Shown one piece after another: positions 16,160-24,228 of a stretch of DNA of 64,000 bases (its first letter is position 1; each line of letters opens with the position of its first letter). The position numbers and the translations under genes are program-made. The stretch is from Phytoactinopolyspora mesophila. Lineage in GTDB: Bacteria > Actinomycetota > Actinomycetes > Jiangellales > Jiangellaceae. The DNA lies in NCBI RefSeq assembly GCF_010122465.1, contig NZ_WLZY01000001.1:1025010-1089009 (forward strand), read 5' to 3'. The notes under the pieces were generated by a model that saw only the letters and a program-made list of their open reading frames with translations, was not told the DNA's origin and did no database searches.

Positions 16160-17722
16160 GTGGAGATGCTCGAGGCGCTGCGGCGCTCGCTCGAATCGGC
16201 TGTGCGGGCCACCAATGCCACGTTCGGTGTGGCCGGCATCGTAGGCCCACACCGGCGGCCGACCACCTTCGTGACCGTTGGGCACGAGCCTGAGCCCGGC
16301 CCAGGCGGCGAGCCGGCAGCAACCGAGCTCCTCGAGGAAGTCATCAACACCGGCCGCATCATTCGCCGCCAGCACCCCGGTGTTCTCGGCATACCGATCA
16401 GCGCCGACGGCGAACCGCTGGGCGCCATCTGTCTGCTGGACAATCATCGCGGCGAGTTCACCGAGCAGGACGAGCACGTCCTCGCCGGCCTGGCACACCT
16501 GGCGCAGGCGGTCATCGAGCATCTCCACCGTCTTGAGCAAACCAAGCAACGCCAGCAGTGGCTTGCCGCCTCCAACGCCGTGACCACGGCACTGCTGGCC
16601 GGGGAAGACCAGTCGCTCACGCTACGCCACATCGCCCAGCATGCCCGGCGCGCCGCCGATGCCGCGGCAGCCGCCATCGCCCGCCCCGACCCGTCCGATA
16701 TCGGCATCATCAGGTTCCAGGTCGTCGACGCCGAGGAAGACATGCGCGCGCTCAACGGGCTGGCCATCCCCGCGAGCGGCACGGCCACCGGCGAAGCCTT
16801 TCTGACGAAGGCGCCGGTAGCGGTACGTGGCTACGGATCACACATCATGACCCAGAATGCTGATCGTCAAACGGTGGTTCCGGCTGTCCTGAAGGACCTC
16901 GACTCAGCTATCGCCGCCCCGCTCATAGTCGGCCATGTCTGCCTCGGTGCGTTGACGGTCGCGAGGTTCGACGGCGCCCCGCCCTTCACCGACGAAGACG
17001 TCCAGCTGGTGGAGAGCTTCGCACACCACGCTGCCCTGGTCATGGAGTTCGGCCGGATCACCGAGGAAAGCTACCGGCTGGCGGTGCTCGAAGACCGCCA
17101 CCGCATCGCTCGCGACCTGCACGACGTCGTCATCCAGCGCCTCTACGCATCGGGACTACGGCTGTACGCGCTGAGCGCCGACATCACCGACACCGCGGTC
17201 GCGGACCGAGCCAACCAGCTGGTCGACGAGATCGACCTCACGATCGACAGCATCCGCGCCAGCATTTTCGCCTTGGAAGACGACGGCTCCGAATCGACCA
17301 GCCTGAGGTCTCAGATCCGGCATCTGGCCAGCGGTTTCACCGATGTTCTCGGTTTCGAGCCGTGGGTGAACTTCGAAGGGCCTCTGGACGCGGCCGTCCC
17401 AGACCAGGTGCGACCAGAACTGCACGGCGTAGTCCGCGAGGCGTTGTCCAACGTCGCCAGGCATGCGTCAGCCAGCTCGGTCTACGTCGGATTGACCGTC
17501 GACGGCTACGGACGTGAGCTGACTCTCACGGTCGTCGACAACGGAGTGGGTGTCCAGTCCCGCCGGCTGGGAGGCCGCGGGCTGCCGAACCTCGAGGCGC
17601 GAGCCGCACGCTGGGGAGGCGAGTTCACCACGAACTCCGAAGCTGGCCATGGCACAAGCCTGACGTGGCGAATACCGCTCGCCATGGCGACCGCCGGCGA
17701 ATTGCAGGGAGCCACGTCATGA
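16160..17722 (+). CDS. GAF-GAF sensor histidine kinase (DevS/DosS-like)
   Basis: The 520-residue soluble kinase has two GAF domains (about residues 5-130 and 145-300). A HisKA_3 dimerisation domain follows with phospho-acceptor His321 in ARDLHDVV, and then an HATPase domain with EALSNVARHA and NGVG. This is the DevS/DosS architecture of actinobacteria, whose first GAF binds haem to sense O2, NO and CO. His72 (RRQHPGVLGIPIS) falls near the haem-ligand His of DosS, but the loop to the conserved LGIPI segment is shorter, so haem binding is uncertain. Its stop overlaps the regulator's start (ATGA), so the two are translationally coupled. Confidence 0.9.
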   Translation: MEMLEALRRSLESAVRATNATFGVAGIVGPHRRPTTFVTVGHEPEPGPGGEPAATELLEEVINTGRIIRRQHPGVLGIPISADGEPLGAICLLDNHRGEFTEQDEHVLAGLAHLAQAVIEHLHRLEQTKQRQQWLAASNAVTTALLAGEDQSLTLRHIAQHARRAADAAAAAIARPDPSDIGIIRFQVVDAEEDMRALNGLAIPASGTATGEAFLTKAPVAVRGYGSHIMTQNADRQTVVPAVLKDLDSAIAAPLIVGHVCLGALTVARFDGAPPFTDEDVQLVESFAHHAALVMEFGRITEESYRLAVLEDRHRIARDLHDVVIQRLYASGLRLYALSADITDTAVADRANQLVDEIDLTIDSIRASIFALEDDGSESTSLRSQIRHLASGFTDVLGFEPWVNFEGPLDAAVPDQVRPELHGVVREALSNVARHASASSVYVGLTVDGYGRELTLTVVDNGVGVQSRRLGGRGLPNLEARAARWGGEFTTNSEAGHGTSLTWRIPLAMATAGELQGATS

Positions 17723-18369
17723 CCATCTCGGTATTCCTCGTCGACGACCATGAACTCGTGCGTACTGGGTTGCGGACCGTGCTGGACGCCCAACCCGATA
17801 TCGTCGTGGTCGGCGAAGCCGGCTCCAGATCCCAGGGGCTTTCCGCCATCCGTGACACGCCTGCCAACGTCGCCATTCTCGACGTTCGCCTGCCTGATGG
17901 CGACGGTGTCACGCTCTGCCGCGAGATCCGCACGTTGCTGGATCCGCCACCGGCATGCCTGATGCTGACGAGCTATTCCGACGACGACGCCCTGTTCGGC
18001 GCGATCATGGCAGGAGCGTCGGGCTATCTGATGAAGCGCGTAGCGGGTTCTGCGGTCGTCGATGCGGTCCGGACCGTGGCTGCCGGCGGTTCCTTGCTGG
18101 ACTCCGGGCTGACCAGCACTGTCATGAGCCGGATCCGGGGCGACAACGGACGACCGGATCCTGGCTACGCACTGCTCACGCCGCAGGAGCGCCGAGTCCT
18201 CGACCTCGTGGCCGAGGGGCTCACCAACCGGCAGATCGCCGAGCGACTCAGCCTGGCGGAGAAGACGGCGAAGAACCACGTCTCCTCGATCCTTCACAAA
18301 CTCGGGTTCGAGCGACGCACGGAGGCCGCCGTCTACGCAACTAGACGGCGGCCTCCGGACGCACATTGA
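17719..18369 (+). CDS. NarL/DevR-type response regulator
   Basis: The 216-residue regulator has a receiver domain (1-120) with acidic pair DD at 9-10, phospho-acceptor Asp55 (VAILDVRLPDGDG), Thr/Ser in LMLTSYS and Lys in GYLMKRVAG. The C-terminal LuxR-type HTH (about 150-210) reads LTPQERRVLDLVAEGLTNRQ. The ATG at 17719 overlaps the kinase stop by 4 nt. It is the cognate partner of the GAF kinase. Its targets are not evident; DevR-type regulators act on redox or dormancy genes. Confidence 0.93.
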   Translation: MTISVFLVDDHELVRTGLRTVLDAQPDIVVVGEAGSRSQGLSAIRDTPANVAILDVRLPDGDGVTLCREIRTLLDPPPACLMLTSYSDDDALFGAIMAGASGYLMKRVAGSAVVDAVRTVAAGGSLLDSGLTSTVMSRIRGDNGRPDPGYALLTPQERRVLDLVAEGLTNRQIAERLSLAEKTAKNHVSSILHKLGFERRTEAAVYATRRRPPDAH

Positions 18370-18370
18370 A

Positions 18371-18413
18371 CGGTCTTCGGGCCCTGCCCCCCTTTGCCAA
18401 GGCCCGAAGACCG
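18371..18413. terminator. Bidirectional hairpin terminator
   Basis: Perfect 13-bp inverted repeat CGGTCTTCGGGCC (18371-18383) and GGCCCGAAGACCG (18401-18413) with a 17-nt loop. It sits 2 nt after the response regulator stop and 4 nt before the stop codon of the convergent small gene, so it can end both transcripts. Confidence 0.75.
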
Positions 18414-18417
18414 GACT

Positions 18418-18582
18418 TCAGGGCGTATCGGGCCTCGTGAATCGTGGCACGATCCGCATGAGAGCCGCTGCGCCCGCGATAAGTGCGAAGCCGGCGATGA
18501 CGATCCAGATGACGCTCATTCCGGTAGCGGCCAGTGTTCCGGTGGTGCCTGCTGCGGCAGCCGTACCTGCTTGCTGATACAT
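18418..18582 (-). CDS. 54-residue membrane peptide with LAATG sortase-like tail
   Basis: A short frame with a strong SD (GGGAGG, 7 nt before ATG) encodes MYQQAGTAAAAGTTG, then LAATG at 17-21, a hydrophobic helix (about 22-42) and a basic tail containing RIVPRFTR. LAxTG, membrane helix and positive tail form the sorting signal recognised by class E sortases of actinobacteria. The mature part before the signal would be only about 20 Ala/Gly/Thr-rich residues. It lies 24 nt after the glycosyltransferase stop on the same strand, so the two are probably co-transcribed. No sortase gene is in the window. The function is unknown. Confidence 0.68.
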   Translation of the reverse strand: MYQQAGTAAAAGTTGTLAATGMSVIWIVIAGFALIAGAAALMRIVPRFTRPDTP

Positions 18583-18606
18583 GGTTTTGCCTCCCAACCC
18601 TTTGGT

Positions 18607-19659
18607 TTACCAACTCTTTGCCGTGCGAAAGAAGGCGCCGAAGTACGCTTTCGCATGGCAAGCTTGCAGAAAGAAGTCGAACAAGAGCTCGTACATGGTG
18701 GCCGCCAGCGCCATACGCTTCCAGCCTCGATACCGCACAGTGACAACCCTTTCCACTACGAAAAGCAGCGTCAGCAGCATCCAGAACAGCTTGATGTTCA
18801 CGTTGCCTGTCGAGAACGCGATGGTCAGCGTCGTGAGATAGGCAGCGGTGACCACGAGACCGAAGAACGTCAACAGCTGGCGGGCCCAATATGTTCGTGT
18901 TACTTTCGTGAATCCGTACTGAAAGCAGTTCTCTACCGCACCCCTTTTCCAGCGCAGCCGTTGCCGCCACAGCTCCCGCCAGCTCTGCATCACCTCGGTC
19001 TCCAATGTGCACACCGCTGGGGCGATCACGGTGAAGCCGAGGTGCTTGAGTGCGAAGGTGAGCTCGTTGTCCTCGGTCAGTACGCTGATGTCGTAGACCC
19101 CGCCGTTGCCGTCGCCCTTGGGCAGCCGTCCGTCGAGCCTCGCAGCCGCCACCTCCCGCAACGTCGAGACCCGGAACATCGCGGCCGTCCCGGTGATCAC
19201 CAGGCAACGCCCCTTTAACCTCGCGAGGTCACGGGCGTAGCGCGCATACTCGTTACGCTGCAGGTGGCCGACGAACCCACCCCCGGTGCCGCCGCGGAAG
19301 ACGCCGCCCACACCGCCGTACCCCTTCTCGAGGTGTTTGGCGGCCTGCTCGTGGAACTGTGCGTCGAGGATACTGTCGGCGTCCTGGACGAGCACCGTGT
19401 CGTCAGCTTCGAGCCGGGGCAGCAAGAGCCTGAGCACCTGGTTCAGGGCACCAGCCTTCTTGTTCGTGTTGCCCTGAGTGATAAACACATCTGCCCCGTG
19501 GGCACGGGCCACGTCCGCAGTGTTGTCCGTGCAATTATCACAGATGACGACAATGTAATCCGGCGGAGCCGTCTGGTTGGCCAACGCATCCAACGCCGCA
19601 CCGATCTGGCTTTCTTCATTGTGCGCGGGAATAAGAACCACGCTGCCTTGTGCGACCAT
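18607..19659 (-). CDS. Processive-type GT2 family glycosyltransferase
   Basis: The 350-residue protein has a GT-A domain with VVLIPAHNEE near the N-terminus, DxD motif DAD at 93-95, ED at 196-197 (LTEDNEL) and QRLRW at 233-237. It ends with two or three membrane helices (from about 250). The Q(x)xRW motif with membrane helices marks processive synthases such as those for chitin, hyaluronan, poly-GlcNAc or cellulose, which polymerise and export a glycan. I chose the ATG at 19659 for its SD (GGAG, 6 nt upstream). The next gene downstream is the small LAATG peptide. The sugar made cannot be read from sequence. Confidence 0.87.
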   Translation of the reverse strand: MVAQGSVVLIPAHNEESQIGAALDALANQTAPPDYIVVICDNCTDNTADVARAHGADVFITQGNTNKKAGALNQVLRLLLPRLEADDTVLVQDADSILDAQFHEQAAKHLEKGYGGVGGVFRGGTGGGFVGHLQRNEYARYARDLARLKGRCLVITGTAAMFRVSTLREVAAARLDGRLPKGDGNGGVYDISVLTEDNELTFALKHLGFTVIAPAVCTLETEVMQSWRELWRQRLRWKRGAVENCFQYGFTKVTRTYWARQLLTFFGLVVTAAYLTTLTIAFSTGNVNIKLFWMLLTLLFVVERVVTVRYRGWKRMALAATMYELLFDFFLQACHAKAYFGAFFRTAKSW

Positions 19660-19824
19660 CTTCAGCTCCGTCGAATTCATCTACTCGATGACTATGAGAG
19701 AACCGGTCGAGGGTATTCTCGAGTCGTTTCTCATAACTGCAATCATCAGCCGATTTCGAGCTCCGGAACAGTTACGTAAGGCTCTACTTATCTGGGTGAG
19801 TTTGCCTATTGTCGTATCGGGAAA

Positions 19825-19848
19825 CCGGCCTACCAATCCATAGGCCGG
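19825..19848. other. Short hairpin in a comparatively AT-rich gap
   Basis: CCGGCCTA (19825-19832) and TAGGCCGG (19841-19848) form a perfect 8-bp stem with an 8-nt loop. It lies in the gap of about 310 nt (19660-19970) between the divergent glycosyltransferase and DUF3626 genes. The gap is less GC-rich than its surroundings and presumably holds both promoters. I could not match it to a known riboswitch. Confidence 0.4.
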
Positions 19849-19970
19849 GTGGGTACCGGCAGGCATAGGGCTTTTGGCCTATTACCCACAGCGAACACCG
19901 CCTTCATGTCCGGCTGTGGTTCCACGTGAATAGCGGAGGGGACGACTGCCTGTCTGCCGCGATTGGAATA

Positions 19971-20816
19971 ATGATCCTCATGGAGTCGTCCGCAGCCCGC
20001 GCTCTCGCTCATATCGCCTCGCAAGCCAGCGGTGGACCGGCCGGGCCGTCCGTTCGGGTCACGCTGCACTTCCACCCGGACCGGCTAGTAGGACAACGGC
20101 TGCTCCTGGACGTGATCGCTGACGACGGCGTGTATCGGTCGCAGTTCGAAACCGGCATCAGCAATGGTGGCCTGACCGCGTACCCGGGGGGCGATCGCTG
20201 GAGGTGGGAGAGCAGCATCTTCGGCGGGGCATACGACGATCGGCCGGGAGCCGAGCGCCCGAAGTACGGGTCGCTGAATTTCCGGGGGCGGCGCATCGGG
20301 GGCTCACCCCGATTCGGGTCGGCGTACCTGCGCCTCGCCCCGCACGTGCTGGCGCGCACGAGCTTCTGCTACCCGGACAGCGTATTCGCCCCTCAGCACT
20401 TCGGCGTGGCCGACCGTTTGTCGCCCCTGATCGAGATGGCCGAGGCCGGCGATCGCGATCCACTCGACGACTACGTCGAAGCCCACGTGCATGGCGAGGT
20501 GCATCTCGCGCGAGATGTGGAGGCGCTGGTCCTGGACCCGTGTTATCGGAAGACCGCCACCGAGGCCGCTGCTCGGCGTCTCGGCTGCCCCATCGAGTGG
20601 CACGACGGGTTCACGCTCCCGGTGAGCGAACTGCGCCGCAATCCGTCGTACCGGGGCCCCGAGTTCGTCAAGCTCGGCCTGTCTTTGGCCGAAGACGGCC
20701 TGCTCACAGCCGGCATGATCGGAGCGGCGGCACGCACCGGCAGCTACGATCAGCAGGCGCTCAAGCGCGTCTGGCACTATGTGGCCCGGTTCGGCACCCA
20801 TGAGTTCAAGATCTAG
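19971..20816 (+). CDS. DUF3626-like protein
   Basis: The 281-residue soluble protein has recognisable blocks: TLHFHPDR near the N-terminus, YRSQFETGISNGGLTAYPGG, FGGAYDD, SPRFGSAYLRL, then DDYVEAHVHGEV and VEALVLDPCYR. I recognise these as DUF3626, a family of unknown biochemical role. The order His/Arg, then FETGxSNGG, then an acidic EAHVHGEV is loosely reminiscent of ADP-ribosyltransferase folds, but that is speculation. The start is uncertain: ATG at 19971, ATG at 19980 or GTG at 19926. It is convergent with priA, with a 58-nt gap. Confidence 0.72.
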   Translation: MILMESSAARALAHIASQASGGPAGPSVRVTLHFHPDRLVGQRLLLDVIADDGVYRSQFETGISNGGLTAYPGGDRWRWESSIFGGAYDDRPGAERPKYGSLNFRGRRIGGSPRFGSAYLRLAPHVLARTSFCYPDSVFAPQHFGVADRLSPLIEMAEAGDRDPLDDYVEAHVHGEVHLARDVEALVLDPCYRKTATEAAARRLGCPIEWHDGFTLPVSELRRNPSYRGPEFVKLGLSLAEDGLLTAGMIGAAARTGSYDQQALKRVWHYVARFGTHEFKI

Positions 20817-20874
20817 TGCCCTGCGTGGGAACTAGGACCCCCGCTCGCTTGCCCGTCGCGGCGCGCGACCTGGC

Positions 20875-22986
20875 TCAGCCCAGGTCGATCGGGTCTACGC
20901 GGATACGTACCGGCCCGCCAGCGCGACGTGCCGACCGCACCCCTGCGGCGGCGCGCAGCGCCGTCGCCAGCCCGAGCCCGGCCCCGCGGGGTACCCTCAC
21001 GATCGCCTGGACCAGCTCGGGGTCGTCTGCTGTATCTGCGCTGGCCGCCGCTGGCGCCGGCCCGAGTACCTCGGCAAGCGCGGGTAGCTCGGTCAGGGAC
21101 ATCAGCTCCGACACGTCGGTCGCCGCCCCACGAAGCTCGGCCACCCGGGCCGCCGGCGGGAAGTGCAGCTCACCGCGCTCGGCGAGCTCACGAACCGCGA
21201 ACCCGGCCGGGTCCCACCGCACCAGCGCCTGCACGGCCGGCGCCGACGGATCAGCCACCACCACGATCTCACCACCGCCAGACTCCGGGCGCACCAGTGC
21301 CGCGGCCCGCAACCAGCGCCGCAATGCCTCCTCCGAAGCCCGGAGCCCTGGCCGGTTCAGCAACGAGGTGCCGTCGAGCAGCAGTGCGGCCGCGTACCCT
21401 CCGTCGGCCACCGGCTCGGCTCCGTGGGTGGCGACCACTAGTGCCGGCTGGTCGCCTACCTCGTCACGCACCCCGCTGGGTTCGGCTGCAGGGTCAGCCT
21501 CTGCGACCTCGCGTGCTTTCGTTTGCCGGGCCTCACCCCGGGACAGCACCACCGGAACCCCGGGGAACGCCCGCCCTAACTCCTCCGCCGTTCGCCGCAC
21601 ACCAACCACAGCGGCGCGGAGCCGCTCGTGCCCGCACTGGGGGCACCGCCAGGCCGGATTCTCCCGTCCACACCGCTCACATGCCGGCATGCTGCCGGCA
21701 CCTCTCAGACGCAGCCCTCCGCCACACTCTCCACAGAACCCCGGAGCCCGGCATCGTGCGCACGCCACGGCGGGCACATAACCCGCCCGGGCCACCTGCA
21801 CCAGGACCGGGCCCCGCTCCAGTCCGGCGCGCGCCGTCCGCCAGGCCAGCGACGGCAGCCGGGCCGAACGTGCCGCCTCGTCGCGCCGCTGCTCGTAATA
21901 GTCGCCGACGGTGTGCACTTTCGGAGCACGCTGCCGAGTGGCCGCGCGATCCAGCTCTACGGCACGTGCCCAGCCGGTATCCAACAGCAGCTGTGCTTCG
22001 GCGCTACGGGAATACCCGCCCACCAGTGCCGCCGCCGCACCGAGGTGGGCGCGGAGCAACAGCACCTCGCGCACGTGTGGGTACGGCGAACGCGGTTCGG
22101 CATGCAGATCGTCGCCGTCGTCCCAGACGGCAACCAAACCGAGGTCAGCGACTGGTGCGAACGCCGCCGACCGGGTCCCGATGACCGCGGACACCGAACC
22201 GCGCAGCACCCGCAACCAACGCCGGTAGCGTTCGGCCGGCCCGGAGTCCGCGCCGAGCACGACGTGGTGCCCCTCCCCCATCAGCTTCCCGATCGCAGCG
22301 TCCAGGCGGTTCACGTCTCGTGCGTCCGGAAGGACGACGACGGCGCCGCGCCCGGCTGACAAGGTGGCGCCCACCGCCCGAGCCAGCAGGTCGGCCCAGT
22401 CGGCCGCCGGGCCTGGATTCCACACCACCCGTGGTGGTGTTTCCGGCGCCGTGATGCCTGCCAGAGCGTCCAGCAGTGCGGCACCGTGCACGTGTGCCTG
22501 CCACCCGCCTGGGTCCGGGCGATCCGGGCGGGCCACCGCCGGCGGGCTGGCCTTCTTCTCAGTGGCGGCGTGGCGCGGCGGGATGGCCAGGCGGAGGACG
22601 TCGGGCATGGTGCCCGCATAACGGTCGGCGACGGCCCTGGCAAGCCGCGCGATGTCCGCGGTCAGCACCGGCTCAGCAGAGACCACTCGGCGCAGCGGGG
22701 CCAGCTTGCCGGCGTGCTCGCTGGATTCCGCCCGCTCGAGGATGAAACCGTCATGGTCGGCGCCGGCGAATCTGATCCGCACCCGGGCGCCCGGCACCGC
22801 CTTGTCGGCCATCGTGGCAGGAACCACATAGTCGAAGGGCCGGTCGAGATGCGGCAGGCCGATGTCGACGATCACCCTGGCGACCGGGTTGTGCTCGGCG
22901 GCGGGCGGGTGCGGCCGCGCCTTGGCCTGCTTGGGCGCGGGCGCACCAGCCAGGGCCAGCTGCCCGTTCTGCCCGTGGTCGCTCAC
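20875..22986 (-). CDS. priA: Primosomal protein N' (PriA), helicase motifs degenerate
   Basis: The 703-residue protein has the N-terminal PriA DNA-binding region (VIVDIGLPHLDRPFDYVVP...). It has a helicase-like core and the zinc-binding cysteine clusters (CARCRAPGFCGECGG and CERCGRENPAWRCPQCG). The Walker A position reads NPGPAADW in place of GxTGSGKT, and the DEEH box reads WDDGDD. ATP hydrolysis is therefore unlikely, as I recall for other actinobacterial PriA proteins. It would still load the replisome at stalled forks through DNA and SSB contacts. It closes the metK-priA end of the conserved gene block; a sulfite-oxidase-like gene is inserted upstream. Confidence 0.9.
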   Translation of the reverse strand: MSDHGQNGQLALAGAPAPKQAKARPHPPAAEHNPVARVIVDIGLPHLDRPFDYVVPATMADKAVPGARVRIRFAGADHDGFILERAESSEHAGKLAPLRRVVSAEPVLTADIARLARAVADRYAGTMPDVLRLAIPPRHAATEKKASPPAVARPDRPDPGGWQAHVHGAALLDALAGITAPETPPRVVWNPGPAADWADLLARAVGATLSAGRGAVVVLPDARDVNRLDAAIGKLMGEGHHVVLGADSGPAERYRRWLRVLRGSVSAVIGTRSAAFAPVADLGLVAVWDDGDDLHAEPRSPYPHVREVLLLRAHLGAAAALVGGYSRSAEAQLLLDTGWARAVELDRAATRQRAPKVHTVGDYYEQRRDEAARSARLPSLAWRTARAGLERGPVLVQVARAGYVPAVACARCRAPGFCGECGGGLRLRGAGSMPACERCGRENPAWRCPQCGHERLRAAVVGVRRTAEELGRAFPGVPVVLSRGEARQTKAREVAEADPAAEPSGVRDEVGDQPALVVATHGAEPVADGGYAAALLLDGTSLLNRPGLRASEEALRRWLRAAALVRPESGGGEIVVVADPSAPAVQALVRWDPAGFAVRELAERGELHFPPAARVAELRGAATDVSELMSLTELPALAEVLGPAPAAASADTADDPELVQAIVRVPRGAGLGLATALRAAAGVRSARRAGGPVRIRVDPIDLG

Positions 22987-23056
22987 CTGACGTTTCTACC
23001 GCACGGTAGCCGGCGAACGTCGGGCGGCCACGTCACAGATCTCACGCAGGCACCGA

Positions 23057-24163
23057 TCAGCGAACGAGCACCGGGACGCGGTGGATGACGTTGTTGGCCA
23101 TCCCCTGGACGTTCCACGGCTCCTCGACCGGTTGAACGTTACCGGCGGCGTCGGTGGCTCTAGCACACAAGGTGTGCCGTCCCGGCTCGCCGGCTTCCCA
23201 CGTCCAACGCCAGGCGCGCCACGCATACGGCTCCGGGTCCGGGCCCAGCACCGCGTCGGCCCACGTCTGACCGGCGTCGGCACTCACCTCCACCCGCGTC
23301 ACCGGCGCATGGCCGGACCACGCCCGCCCGGTCAGCTCGTGCACGCCTCGATCGACGATGCGGACCCGGGTCTGGAAGTCCGGGAAACCGGGCGGGCGCA
23401 CCAGCGCACGCGGCTCGATCCGGGTGACGGGGACTCCCTCATCGTCCGCGGCCTGTTTGAGCCGGTAGGCATGGGCATTCTGGAAGCCGGTGAAGGCCGT
23501 GTCGATGACGTCGATCCGGACGAGCCACTTCACCTGCGTCATTCCGTACCAGCCCGGCACAATGAGCCGAACCGGTGCTCCGTGCTGCGGCGGCAGTGGC
23601 TGGCCGTTGACGGCGTAAGCCAGCAGGACGTCGTCACGCAACACCTCCTCCAGCGGAAGTGCACGCTGGTAGTCCTGCTCGATCCCGCGCTCGATGCCGT
23701 GGTCGGCACCGGTGAACACGACGTCGACAGCACTGCTGGCCACCCCCGCTCGACGTAGCAGCGGCGCAAGTGGCGTACCGGTCCAGTCAGCGGTGCCCAC
23801 GGCCTCGTCCAGCCAAGGCTGGCTCACCGGTCGCGGTAGCAGCTTGGCACGGCCGTTGCCCGCACACTCGAGTGTCACCCGCTGAGTCACCTGCGGAAGT
23901 GCCTGCAGGGCGGCCAGATCCAGCTCCAGCGGGTGTTGCACGTGTCCGGCGATGTTCAGCCGCCATGACGGATGATCCAGGATCGGGATGTCGTAGTGCG
24001 TCAGCAGATAGTGCAGGCCCACCGGTGTGACGTCGTAATCCAGAGCCTCGAGCGGCATGCCGTGGTTGCGGGCCGCCAGCCGGAGTTCGTCCAGGGTGAT
24101 GTCCTCGTCCGGATCGGCCACCCGCGCCGCCGAGCTCACCGGCAGATCGATATCTTCCGTCAT
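23057..24163 (-). CDS. Sulfite-oxidase-like molybdopterin-dependent oxidoreductase
   Basis: The 368-residue protein has a molybdopterin (SUOX) domain (about residues 30-260) with the Mo-ligating Cys100 in TLECAGNGR. A C-terminal Mo-co dimerisation, Ig-like domain (about 265-365) contains TGRAWSGHAPVTRVEVSADAG and WEAGEPGRHTL. No signal peptide or twin-arginine motif is seen, so it looks cytoplasmic. No haem domain is present, so its electron acceptor is unknown. The SD GGAGG supports the ATG. It interrupts the usual metK-priA adjacency and depends on molybdenum cofactor, whose first-step enzyme moaA is at the start of the window. Confidence 0.9.
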   Translation of the reverse strand: MTEDIDLPVSSAARVADPDEDITLDELRLAARNHGMPLEALDYDVTPVGLHYLLTHYDIPILDHPSWRLNIAGHVQHPLELDLAALQALPQVTQRVTLECAGNGRAKLLPRPVSQPWLDEAVGTADWTGTPLAPLLRRAGVASSAVDVVFTGADHGIERGIEQDYQRALPLEEVLRDDVLLAYAVNGQPLPPQHGAPVRLIVPGWYGMTQVKWLVRIDVIDTAFTGFQNAHAYRLKQAADDEGVPVTRIEPRALVRPPGFPDFQTRVRIVDRGVHELTGRAWSGHAPVTRVEVSADAGQTWADAVLGPDPEPYAWRAWRWTWEAGEPGRHTLCARATDAAGNVQPVEEPWNVQGMANNVIHRVPVLVR

Positions 24164-24192
24164 GACCTCACCTCCGGTCCAGGATCAGCGAC

Positions 24193-24228
24193 AGCCAATC
24201 GGCGCCCGCATCCGGGGCGCCGCTGGCT
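24193..24228. terminator. Hairpin terminator after metK
   Basis: CGGCGCC (24200-24206) pairs with GGCGCCG (24216-24222), and outside it AGCCA (24193-24197) pairs with TGGCT (24224-24228). The structure abuts the metK stop codon and probably ends the pyr-metK transcript on the minus strand. No T-run follows. Confidence 0.5.

Noticed and set aside
19660-19970. Known riboswitch class in the leader of the glycosyltransferase gene
   Set aside because: A hairpin is present, but I could not match the conserved core of the c-di-GMP, c-di-AMP or other common classes by eye.
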